Shown: piece by piece, positions 18,240-26,341 of the stretch | Numbering within the stretch: position 1 is the first letter of the stretch | Layout of the letters: each line of letters begins with the position of its first letter | Source: CAWEQO01 sp963811225 | Lineage (GTDB): Bacteria; Chloroflexota; Anaerolineae; Anaerolineales; Anaerolineaceae | Direction: 5' to 3' | DNA length: 64,000 nucleotides | Assembly: GCA_963811225.1 (NCBI GenBank) | Contig: CAWEQO010000007.1 | Span: 62,001-126,000, forward strand | Position numbers and translations under genes: made by a program | The notes under the pieces: generated by a model | The model's database searches: none | Told to the model about the DNA's origin: nothing | What the model saw: only the letters and a program-made list of their open reading frames with translations

Positions 18240-18766
18240 AATTGTTTTGGATATCTTTCCGTTCCAAAGGCAAGGATGCGGTTTGCCGGTTAACCGCATC
18301 CCTGACCGGTACGGAAGGGATTTGTTTTTTCTGAGAGCATTCAACACGAGTTGAATGCTCTCTTTTTTCTTTGAGCTATTGTAATATCATCAATATGATG
18401 TAAAATAGGATTAATCTGGGATGAGAAAGGGATTGAAATTATCCCCGGTGTATTTGGCAGGATCCAGTTAAGTGGGGAAACGAGGCAAGAATTTCCTTGA
18501 CTGGAGTACCAAAACCGGGGAAACCAGATAAGGCCATGATTGAAAGCCCGATCTACGGTTTGCGATGCCGGAACTGGTGAGTTGCACATGCTATTGTTAC
18601 CGGCGCTGCTGGCCTCACTGAAGCAATCTTTGCCAACATCCAAGGCTCACGCATGCGAGCCCCAGGATGACAAAAGAACTGAATAATTTTGCAGTTCCAC
18701 AAGCAGTTGTAAATCCATGCCGTCTTGTCATGGGTTCAACGATTCTATTTTAGATGGGGAATATCT
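18240..18766. other. Intergenic region before the act operon (527 bp)
   Basis: Apart from the terminator at 18333 no gene is supported. A short open stretch around 18586-18668 reads like protein (AHAIVTGAAGLTEAIFANIQ) but is bounded by stops and has no recognisable start, so it may be a gene remnant or chance. The act promoter should lie here; TTGTCA at 18725 with TATTTT 15 bp downstream is a weak candidate. Confidence 0.4.
18333..18371 (+). terminator. Intrinsic terminator
   Basis: 13-bp perfect stem (18333-18345 with 18350-18362), ACGA loop, then TTTTTTCTTT. It ends the MFS/VIT1 transcript. Confidence 0.92.
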
Positions 18767-19426
18767 ATGCCTCCACTCTTTCCGCCTCGCAGCAACCTAA
18801 TTGCAAAGGCCAGCATCGTTATCGGGTTGGTCTTACTGGCGGCAGCCATCGCTGTCGCAGTCTGGTATGTGCATTCGCCCACGTTCACACATGTTGGCGA
18901 GTCGGTAGCGCAGCCAGTGACGTTCCCACACAGCTTCCATGTATCCGGTCTTGGCCTGGACTGCCGATACTGCCATGCAACCGTGGACAGGTCTTCTTTT
19001 GCAGACTTTCCACCGACCGAAACTTGCATGAGCTGTCACAGCCAGGTGGCGCTCGACAACCCGGCGCTGGAGCCGGTGCGCCAAAGCTGGGCCACCGGGC
19101 AGCCGATCGCCTGGAACCGGGTGAACCAGCTGCCGGACTTCGTCTACTTTGACCACCACATCCACGTCGACAAAGGCATCGGCTGCGAGAACTGTCATGG
19201 CCGGGTCGACCAAATGATCACCGATGTCAAAGCCAACACATTCTACATGGCCTGGTGTCTCGACTGTCATCGCGACCCATCTGAATTTATCCGCCCGGTC
19301 GATCAGGTTTTCGAGATGGGGTATGTACCCACCACCGATCAGGCCGTCCTTGGACCGCAGCTGATGCGAGACTATAACATCCAGACTGCCAACGAATTAA
19401 TGAAGTGTTCAACATGTCACAGGTAA
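18767..19426 (+). CDS. actA: Alternative complex III pentaheme cytochrome c subunit
   Basis: 219 residues from ATG 18767 with GGGGA six bases upstream. One N-terminal hydrophobic segment (IVIGLVLLAAAIAVAVWYV) anchors it on the outer face of the membrane. Five CXXCH motifs are present: CRYCH, CMSCH, CENCH, CLDCH and CSTCH, with extra His residues (FDHHIHV) that can act as distal ligands, as in c7/class III-like cytochromes. ActA passes electrons from the quinol-oxidising core to soluble or membrane cytochromes. First gene of the act operon; actB starts 4 bp after its stop. Confidence 0.93.
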   Translation: MPPLFPPRSNLIAKASIVIGLVLLAAAIAVAVWYVHSPTFTHVGESVAQPVTFPHSFHVSGLGLDCRYCHATVDRSSFADFPPTETCMSCHSQVALDNPALEPVRQSWATGQPIAWNRVNQLPDFVYFDHHIHVDKGIGCENCHGRVDQMITDVKANTFYMAWCLDCHRDPSEFIRPVDQVFEMGYVPTTDQAVLGPQLMRDYNIQTANELMKCSTCHR

Positions 19427-19430
19427 ACCT

Positions 19431-20894
19431 ATGAGCGATCAACATGAAGCATCCCACCGACCATTAAATCTGGCCGAACTGCGCCAGCAGATCGAAAAGA
19501 AGAAGGGCAAAGAATACTGGCGCAGCCTGAATGAATTGGCTGAAAGCGAAGAATTCGAGGAGGCGGTGCAGCGGGAATTTCCACGCCAGGCACAGCTGCT
19601 GGGAGACCTTAACCGGCGTGACTTTTTGAAGGTACTCGGCGCTTCCCTGGCGCTCGCCGGACTGACTTCCTGCGCCCCCTCTGAGAGAGAAAAGGTTTTG
19701 CCGTACGTCAACCCACCCATCGAGATGGTGCCGGATGAGGCGATCTACTTCGCCAGCACCATGGTGCAAGACGGTATCGGCAAAGCCGTGCTGCTGGAAA
19801 CGAACATGGGCCGCCCGGTCAAGGTGGAAGGCAACCCCCTGCACCCGGAAAGCCTGGGGGCGACCGACGTATTCATGCAGGCTTCGCTGCTGGAACTGTA
19901 CGATCCCGACCGGGCCAAGGCTATCAAGTTCAAGGGCGCCGAAAAGAGCTGGGATGATTTTGCGGCCGCAGTTGGCGGGCTGGCGACCGGCAACCTGCGC
20001 ATCTTGAGCGGGCCGGCGACCTCGCCGACCTTTATCGACCAGGCGCAAACGCTGTTGGGGCAAAACGCCAACGCCAGGTGGTACCAGTACAGCCCGCTGG
20101 CACGAGGCAATTCCTACAACGGCACGGCGATGGCATTCGGGCAACCGCTGGAGCCGGTCTACGATTTCACGAAAGCCGAAGTGGTGCTCTCGCTCGACAG
20201 TGATTTCGTGTTCGTCGAGCCGGGGCACGTGCGCTATGCGCACGACTTCGCCCTCAAGCACCAGCCGATTTCGCCCTACGGGACGATGAACCGGCTGTAC
20301 GTGGTGGAGAGCAGCATGACCAACACCGGGGCGATGGCCGACCACCTGCTGGCGGTCAAGCCCAGCCAGGTGGAAGCGTTTGCAAGAGCGGTCGCGGGCC
20401 GGATGGGCCTGGGCGTGAGCGAACCGGCCAACGTTCCCGGGCAGGATTGGCTGGACCCGCTGGTGAGCGACCTGCAGCGGGCCGGAGCGGGCGCGCTGGT
20501 GGTGGCAGGAGAACGGCAACCGGCCGTGGTGCATGCCATCGCCCACGCCATCAACCAGTCGCTGGGGGCAGTCGGCACGACCGTGACCTACATCCCGCCG
20601 ATCACAACCAGCCCGAGCAACACCTTCACTGGCCTGACCGATCTGGTCAATGATCTGAATGGCGGCACGGTCGACACGCTGGTGATCCTGGGCGTGAACC
20701 CGATCTATTCCGCTCCGGCAGGTGTGGATTTCGCCGCGAGCGATGCAGAAGGCCAAGAACCACCGTCTACATGGGACTGTTTGAAGATGAAACGGCCGCG
20801 GCTGCGGATTGGTTCGTACCGGAAGCGCATTACATGGAAATGTGGGGCGACGCACGCTCCTTCGAGGGTACCGTCGGCATCATCCAGCCGGTGA
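19431..20894 (+). CDS. actB: actB N-terminal open fragment
   Basis: 487 codons, of which about the first 434 are genuine ActB; the tail after the break near 20733 is out of frame. It carries the charged N-terminal region, the twin-arginine-type motif RRDFLKVLGASLALAG and the first part of the molybdopterin-like fold (YFASTMVQDGIGKAVLLETN, then GRPVKVEGNPLHPES). In known complexes this part is exported and docks on ActC. Confidence 0.75.
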   Translation: MSDQHEASHRPLNLAELRQQIEKKKGKEYWRSLNELAESEEFEEAVQREFPRQAQLLGDLNRRDFLKVLGASLALAGLTSCAPSEREKVLPYVNPPIEMVPDEAIYFASTMVQDGIGKAVLLETNMGRPVKVEGNPLHPESLGATDVFMQASLLELYDPDRAKAIKFKGAEKSWDDFAAAVGGLATGNLRILSGPATSPTFIDQAQTLLGQNANARWYQYSPLARGNSYNGTAMAFGQPLEPVYDFTKAEVVLSLDSDFVFVEPGHVRYAHDFALKHQPISPYGTMNRLYVVESSMTNTGAMADHLLAVKPSQVEAFARAVAGRMGLGVSEPANVPGQDWLDPLVSDLQRAGAGALVVAGERQPAVVHAIAHAINQSLGAVGTTVTYIPPITTSPSNTFTGLTDLVNDLNGGTVDTLVILGVNPIYSAPAGVDFAASDAEGQEPPSTWDCLKMKRPRLRIGSYRKRITWKCGATHAPSRVPSASSSR

Positions 20895-21812
20895 TCCAGC
20901 CGCTGTACGGCGGCAAGTCGCAGTACGAGCTGCTGGCGGCCTTTATGGGCCAGGGGAACGCCAGGGCTATGACCTGGTGCGGGCTTATTGGCAGGGCCAG
21001 ATGACCGGCGCCAGCTTCGAGAATGACTGGCGGGATATGCTGGCCAAGGGCTTCTTCGCCAACTCGGCGCCGCAACCGATGGACGTCGGCGCGGTGGATC
21101 TGGCTGGGCTTGGGCCGGGGCCGTCGCCAGTACCCGCTGGTACGCTGGAGATCGTCTTCCGCCCGGATTATACCATCTGGGACGGGCGATTTCAGCAACA
21201 ACGCCTGGATGCAGGAGTGCCCCAAGCCGATCAGCAAGCTGACCTGGGACAACGCCGCTTATATCAGTCCGACAACCGCGCTGCGGCTGGGCTTGGAAAA
21301 TGAGGATGTGGTCACGCTGCAGCTGGAAAGCTGGAGCGTCGAGGCGCCGGTTTACGTAGTGTATGGGCAGGCGGACGACGTGATTGTAGCGTCGTTCGGT
21401 TATGGGCGCACAGCGGGCGGCAACCTGGCACTGGGGCAAGGCTTCAACGCTTTTGCCATCCGGCCGCTGGCCTCGACCTGGTTTGCCCCGGGTGTGGAGA
21501 TCGTGAAGACCGGGGGGCGGTACCCGCTGGCAACCACCCACGAGCATTGGTCCATGGAGAACCGCAACCTGATCCGCAAGGCCAACCTGGCGGAATACGA
21601 GGCGAACCCGAACTTCGCCCAGGAAATTGAAGGACAGCCGCCGACACTGTACGGCGAGTACGTGTACGAGGGCTACGCCTGGGGCATGTCGGTCAACACC
21701 AACACCTGCATCGGCTGTAATGCCTGCGTGATCGCCTGCCAGGCCGAGAACAACATTCCGACCGTCAGCAAAGACGGCGTGTTAAACAGCCGCGAGATGC
21801 ACTGGCTGCGGA

Positions 21813-22397
21813 TTGACCGCTACTTCACCGGCACGATGGAGAGACCCGCAGTTCGTGGCCTTCCAGCCGGTCCCGTGCATGCACTGCGAGAAAGCGCCGT
21901 GCGAGCCGGTGTGCCCGGTGGAGGCGACCAGCCACAGCGCCGAGGGCATCAACGAGATGACCTACAACCGCTGCGTGGGCACCCGCTACTGCTCGAACAA
22001 CTGCCCTTACAAGGTGCGGCGCTTCAACTTCTACAACTACGTCGACGAGAGCATCCTGTCGCTGCGGCCGATGCGCAACCCGGAAGTGACCGTGCGCATG
22101 CGGGGCGTGATGGAAAAATGCACCTACTGCATCCAGCGCATCACCCAGGCGCGCATCCAGGCGCAGGTGGAAAACCGCACGATCGCGGACGGCGAAGTGC
22201 AGACAGCCTGCCAGCAGGCCTGCCCGACCAAGGCGATCGTGTTCGGAAACATCAACGATGCCAACGCACAGGTGCGGCAGCTCAAAGAAACGCCTTTGAA
22301 TTACGCCCTGCTGGGCGAATTGGGTACCCAGCCGCGCACGACCTATCTGGCGAAGGTACGAAACCCCAATCCGAATATCGTCGAACAGGTGGCATAG
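21813..22397 (+). CDS. actB: actB C-terminal iron-sulfur fragment
   Basis: Open frame holding most of the ferredoxin-like module: CMHCEKAPCEPVCP, CVGTRYCSNNCPYK, CTYC and ACQQACPTKAIVFG. The first cluster motif (CIGCNACVIACQAE, 21709 onward) sits in the preceding frame, upstream of the break near 21844. The first dozen codons of this open frame are not ActB. It ends at TAG 22395-22397, which overlaps the ribosome-binding site of actC. Confidence 0.75.
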   Translation: MTATSPARWRDPQFVAFQPVPCMHCEKAPCEPVCPVEATSHSAEGINEMTYNRCVGTRYCSNNCPYKVRRFNFYNYVDESILSLRPMRNPEVTVRMRGVMEKCTYCIQRITQARIQAQVENRTIADGEVQTACQQACPTKAIVFGNINDANAQVRQLKETPLNYALLGELGTQPRTTYLAKVRNPNPNIVEQVA

Positions 22398-22405
22398 GGG
22401 AAGTT

Positions 22406-23842
22406 ATGGATACAACGACAGATCAAACTCCGGTTCTAGAACCTGGTTTTACATTTCGGTCGGTTACCGAGAAGATTATCGACATCCCGCTCACCAAGCT
22501 GCGCGACACAAAGCGGGGCTGGATCGTCGGGTTCGCAATCGCATTCCTGATCATGATGATGCTCTTCTTTGCGATAACCTGGCTGTTCGTTTACGGCGTC
22601 GGCATCTGGGGCATCAACATCCCGGTAGCCTGGGCCTTCGCCATTATCAACTTCGTATGGTGGATCGGTATCGGCCATGCGGGCACCCTGATCTCGGCCA
22701 TCCTGCTGCTGTTCCGACAAGAATGGCGCACCTCGATCAACCGTTTTGCCGAAGCGATGACCCTGTTTGCGGTGGCGAACGCCGGTTTGTTCCCGATCCT
22801 GCATCTGGGCCGCCCGTGGCTGTTCTTCTACCTGATGCCATATCCCAACTCGTTCCACCTGTGGCCGCAGTTCCGCAGCCCGCTGGTATGGGACGTGTTC
22901 GCCATCACCACTTATGCCACGGTATCGTTTTTGTTCTGGTTCATGGGGCTGGTGCCGGATCTGGCGACGATGCGCGACAAGGCGGAAAACCCATGGGTGA
23001 AACGCCTTTACGGTATCGCCGCCCTCGGCTGGCGCGGCTCCACCCGGCACTGGCACAACTACACCAGCGTGTACTGGCTGATGGCTGCCCTGGCGACCCC
23101 GCTGGTCATCTCGGTGCACAGCATCGTGGGTATGGACTTTGCGTATGGGATTGTGCCGGGCTGGCACAGCACGATCTTCCCACCGTACTTCGTGGCGGGA
23201 GCCATTTTCTCCGGCTTCGCTATGGTTCTGACGCTGCTGATCCCACTGCGCTCGTTCTACAAACTGAAAGGCATGATCACCCAGCGCCACCTGGAGAACA
23301 TGGCCAAGGTCATGCTGGCGATGGGGCTGGTGGTGGCTTACGGCTACATGATGGAGTTCTTCACTGCCTTCTACAGCGGCGATATCTTTGAAATTTACAA
23401 CGCCTTCCAGCGCATGAGCGGATTCTACGCCCCGGCTTTTTGGGCGTTGATCTTCTGCAATGTGCTGGTTCCGCAGCTGCTGTGGTTCCGTGGGGTCCGG
23501 CGCAACCCGGCCGTCTTGTGGATCATCGCCCTGCTGGTCAACCTGGGTATGTGGCTGGAACGTTTCATCATCATCTCGCAGAGCCTGGCAAGAGACTTCC
23601 TACCTTCGTCCTGGCACATCTACCTGCCGACGGTCTGGGATATCATCACCTTCGTGGGAACGTTGGGGATGTTCCTGTCCCTGATCTTCCTATTCGTTCG
23701 GGTGCTGCCGGCCATCTCGATCTTCGAGATGCGCGAGCTGGTGCATAAGCTCACCCACGGCCAAGGGACTGAGGAAAGCACAGAGCCCTACACGCCGGAT
23801 GGAGAAGGTGGGCCGGCGCCAGAACCAGGCACAGCGGACTAA
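22406..23842 (+). CDS. actC: Alternative complex III NrfD/PsrC-like quinol-binding subunit
   Basis: 478 residues from ATG 22406 (AGGGGAAG upstream). About ten hydrophobic segments fit the NrfD/PsrC family, which binds menaquinol and anchors the iron-sulfur subunit. Landmarks include WWIGIGHAGTLISAILLLFR, GRPWLFFYLMPYPN and HSIVGMDFAYGIVPGWHST, the last containing conserved His and Asp residues near the proposed quinone site. The C-terminus is acidic and Pro/Gly-rich. The frame is open upstream into actB sequence, but that part is the displaced actB frame, not an extension of ActC. Confidence 0.93.
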   Translation: MDTTTDQTPVLEPGFTFRSVTEKIIDIPLTKLRDTKRGWIVGFAIAFLIMMMLFFAITWLFVYGVGIWGINIPVAWAFAIINFVWWIGIGHAGTLISAILLLFRQEWRTSINRFAEAMTLFAVANAGLFPILHLGRPWLFFYLMPYPNSFHLWPQFRSPLVWDVFAITTYATVSFLFWFMGLVPDLATMRDKAENPWVKRLYGIAALGWRGSTRHWHNYTSVYWLMAALATPLVISVHSIVGMDFAYGIVPGWHSTIFPPYFVAGAIFSGFAMVLTLLIPLRSFYKLKGMITQRHLENMAKVMLAMGLVVAYGYMMEFFTAFYSGDIFEIYNAFQRMSGFYAPAFWALIFCNVLVPQLLWFRGVRRNPAVLWIIALLVNLGMWLERFIIISQSLARDFLPSSWHIYLPTVWDIITFVGTLGMFLSLIFLFVRVLPAISIFEMRELVHKLTHGQGTEESTEPYTPDGEGGPAPEPGTAD

Positions 23843-23854
23843 AGGAGCGAAACG

Positions 23855-24430
23855 ATGCGGAATATCAAAATCTTCAACCGATCCAAAAAGACCGCTGAGC
23901 CGCAGATGTACGGCTTGCTGGCAAAATACGGCACCCCGGAAGAACTGATCCGGGCGACAAGACGGGTTTACAATGCGGGGTACCGCAAGTTCGAAACCTA
24001 CACACCCTACCCGGTGGAAGACCTGCCGCAGGTGATGCGGCTGCGCAACTCGCTGCTGCCGCTGGTGATGCTGCTCGGCGGCATCCTGGGCGGCGTGACC
24101 GGGTTCTTCGGGCAGGCGTTTGCCACGGTGATCGACTACCCGCTCAATATCGGCGGGAGGCCGCTGTTCAGCTGGCCGACTTACATCCCGATCACGTTCG
24201 AGATGATCGTTCTAACCTCAGCGCTGTTCGGGATCCTGGGGCTGTTTGTGGTGACGCGCTTCCCGCAGCCCTATCACCCGGTGTTCAACTCTACAGACTT
24301 TAGCGAACATGCGTCGACCGATGCATTTTATTTGAGCGTCGAAACAAACGACCCTAAGTTCCAACTGGAGCAAACCCGCCAACTGCTGCAGGAGACGGGG
24401 CCCGTTCTGGTGGATGAGATCGAGGCGTAA
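23855..24430 (+). CDS. actD: Alternative complex III subunit D (DUF3341)
   Basis: 191 residues. It has a soluble N-terminal domain (YGLLAKYGTPEELIRATR), then two hydrophobic helices (PLVMLLGGILGGVTGFFGQA and FEMIVLTSALFGILGLFVVT), then a soluble tail, matching the DUF3341 subunit that packs beside ActC. GGAGCGAAACG precedes the ATG, 12 bp after actC. Confidence 0.92.
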   Translation: MRNIKIFNRSKKTAEPQMYGLLAKYGTPEELIRATRRVYNAGYRKFETYTPYPVEDLPQVMRLRNSLLPLVMLLGGILGGVTGFFGQAFATVIDYPLNIGGRPLFSWPTYIPITFEMIVLTSALFGILGLFVVTRFPQPYHPVFNSTDFSEHASTDAFYLSVETNDPKFQLEQTRQLLQETGPVLVDEIEA

Positions 24431-24434
24431 CCCA

Positions 24435-25073
24435 ATGGCTCAACTGACACGACTTTTTCCTTTGCATACGCTCCGGCGGACACTGGCGTTTGCGGCCCTG
24501 CTGGCGGGGCTTCTGCTGCTGGCGGGCTGCGCCGAAACCGGGCAGATGTACCAACAACCGCGCTACGATCCGTTAGAAGCCAGCAATTTCTTTGATGACG
24601 GCATGTCGGCCCGGCCGATCGAACCGGGCACGGTCTCGTTCCTGGGAGACCAGTCGCCGAACAGCCCGGCTTTGACCGGCTTGCAGCCCAGTGGAGATTA
24701 CTATACCGAATTCCCGACGCCGGTCACGCAAGATCTGGTTGCCCTGGGGAAGGAACGCTACGATATCTACTGCGTGCCCTGCCATGGCCTGGAAGCCAAG
24801 GGCGACGGCCCGGTGACCAAGTTCGGCTTCCCGAACCCGCCCGACTTCTATACCGACGATGCAAAGTACGACCTATCGAACGGCGAGATCTTCCAAGTGA
24901 TCCAGGATGGCACGGGCGTGATGTTTTCGTACGGATACCGGGTGAAGCCGCCGGAGCGCTGGGCGATCATCGCTTACATCCGGGCGCTGCAAGTCAAAAA
25001 TGGTGCGGTGGACCCGCAAACCTTGACGCCGGATGAGATCAACCAAATGCAGCAACTGGGGAAACCGCAATGA
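24435..25073 (+). CDS. actE: Alternative complex III monoheme cytochrome c lipoprotein
   Basis: 212 residues from ATG 24435. The N-terminus is a lipoprotein signal with lipobox LLLLAGC. One CXXCH motif (CVPCHGLEAKGDGP) and a C-terminal Met-containing segment (GVMFSYGYRVKPPERWAIIA) give a single class I heme. It is the mobile-end electron carrier of the complex. Its TGA stop overlaps the actF ATG (ATGA), indicating translational coupling. Confidence 0.93.
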   Translation: MAQLTRLFPLHTLRRTLAFAALLAGLLLLAGCAETGQMYQQPRYDPLEASNFFDDGMSARPIEPGTVSFLGDQSPNSPALTGLQPSGDYYTEFPTPVTQDLVALGKERYDIYCVPCHGLEAKGDGPVTKFGFPNPPDFYTDDAKYDLSNGEIFQVIQDGTGVMFSYGYRVKPPERWAIIAYIRALQVKNGAVDPQTLTPDEINQMQQLGKPQ

Positions 25074-26275
25074 GAAATGCAAATCCTGACAACCGTCCAT
25101 TTACTCGACCGATGCGGATCGCCTTGGTGGTGGGCGTCGATGCGGCCATCGTCTGCATCGTGGCGCTGCTGCTGACCGGCGCAGAGAAATTCTTCCAGGC
25201 GTATCTGTACGCTTACCTGTTCGTGCTGGGCATCAGCCTGGGGTTGGAGGCGCTGCTGCTGCTGCACTTCCTGGTCAGCACCAAGTGGGGCCTGACGATC
25301 CGGCGCATCGGTGAAGCCGCGGCCGGGTCGCTGTGGGCGATGGCGATCCTGTTCATCCCGATCCTGTTTGGGATGCGGTACATCTACCCCTGGACAGCGC
25401 CGGCCTTTATCGCCGCGGACCCGGTCTTGCTGGCGAAAGCCTGGTGGCTGAACGTGCCGTTCTTCATCGTGCGGGCGATCATTTACTTTGCGATCTGGAT
25501 TGGTCTGGCGCTGATCGTCAACCGGATGTCGGCGCAGGTGGCCGCCTCCGAGGTGGCACAGCCCGAGCTGCGGGCACGGCTGCGAGGTTGGGGCGCGGGT
25601 GGGCTGATCCTTTACGGCCTGACGGTCACCTTCGCCTCGATCGACTGGCTGATGTCGATCGAGCCGCTCTGGTACTCGACCGCCTTCGGCCTGATCACGA
25701 TGATGGCGCAGGTGCTTTCGGGCCTGGCCTTCGCCGTGCTCATCCTGAACGTGTTCCCCAGGCTCAGCCTTGGGCGGCACTGGGAGGCAGCCGATACGCC
25801 GATCCCGTACCGCGACCTGGGCTCGTACATGCTGGTATTCGTGATGGGCTGGACGTACGTGGCTTACTTCCAAATGCTGATCCAATGGGCGGGGAACCTG
25901 CCATACGAAGTGACTTATTACATTGAACGGGTGACCGGCGGCTGGAACTGGCTGGCGATATTCATCGTCATCTTCCAGTTTGCCCTGCCGTTCGCCATCC
26001 TGATCTTTGGGCGGCTGCGCCACAGCCTGCGGGCACTGGCCTGGCTGGGTGGGCTGCTGCTGTTCACCAACCTGGTGTACATGTTCTGGCAGGTGAAACC
26101 GGCCTACTACCCTGGGGTGTTTGCCATCAGCGTGCTGGACGTGTTCATGCCATTTGCCCTGGGCGGGCTGTGGCTGGGGGCGTTCTTCTTCATGCTGATG
26201 CGCCGCCCTCCGCTGACAGAGACGGATGCGGAGGCGCTGCTGGCGTTGGAAACCAAGCGGGAAGCGATCCCCTAG
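25070..26275 (+). CDS. actF: Alternative complex III membrane subunit F
   Basis: 401 residues, about ten hydrophobic segments, homologous in plan to ActC but without the quinone-site residues. Recognisable blocks are SIDWLMSIEPLWYSTAFGLI and FVMGWTYVAYFQMLIQW. It completes the six-gene actABCDEF order; no actG and no cytochrome oxidase gene follow. Transcription is stopped by the hairpin at 26288. Confidence 0.92.
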   Translation: MRNANPDNRPFTRPMRIALVVGVDAAIVCIVALLLTGAEKFFQAYLYAYLFVLGISLGLEALLLLHFLVSTKWGLTIRRIGEAAAGSLWAMAILFIPILFGMRYIYPWTAPAFIAADPVLLAKAWWLNVPFFIVRAIIYFAIWIGLALIVNRMSAQVAASEVAQPELRARLRGWGAGGLILYGLTVTFASIDWLMSIEPLWYSTAFGLITMMAQVLSGLAFAVLILNVFPRLSLGRHWEAADTPIPYRDLGSYMLVFVMGWTYVAYFQMLIQWAGNLPYEVTYYIERVTGGWNWLAIFIVIFQFALPFAILIFGRLRHSLRALAWLGGLLLFTNLVYMFWQVKPAYYPGVFAISVLDVFMPFALGGLWLGAFFFMLMRRPPLTETDAEALLALETKREAIP

Positions 26276-26287
26276 GATATTCATCGT

Positions 26288-26331
26288 GGAAATGAAACAG
26301 CGCAGACGGTGGTCTGCGCTGTTTCATTTCC
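26288..26331. terminator. Bidirectional terminator, 20-bp perfect stem
   Basis: Arms 26288-26307 and 26312-26331 with a GGTG loop, between the convergent actF and CPBP genes. Confidence 0.88.
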
Positions 26332-26341
26332 GCGCTAAGCT

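Larger units (their letters stand above)
19431..22397 (+). pseudogene. actB: actB, molybdopterin-like/iron-sulfur subunit of alternative complex III, interrupted by about five frameshifts
   Basis: Read across frames it gives a near-complete ActB of about 987 residues: a Tat-like NRRDFLKVLG with lipobox-like LTSC, a molybdopterin-oxidoreductase-like domain without cofactor ligands, then a four-cluster ferredoxin domain. Frame breaks are single bases: an extra A near 20733 and another near 20759 (restoring AAAMQKAKTTVYMGLF), one G missing from the G4 run at 20953-20956 (restoring QGERQGYDLVRAYW), an extra C near 21190 (restoring DGDFSNNAWMQECPKP) and an extra A near 21844 (restoring MEDPQFVAFQ). 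They sum to zero net shift, and no conserved residue is lost. Consensus errors are at least as likely as true decay, since the flanking act genes are intact. Confidence 0.85.

Noticed and set aside
19464..20855. 463-codon minus-strand frame opposite actB
   Set aside because: Shadow; Arg/His-rich low-complexity composition.
19431..22397. A true molybdenum enzyme
   Set aside because: ActB-type sequence lacks the cofactor-binding residues and sits in an act operon.
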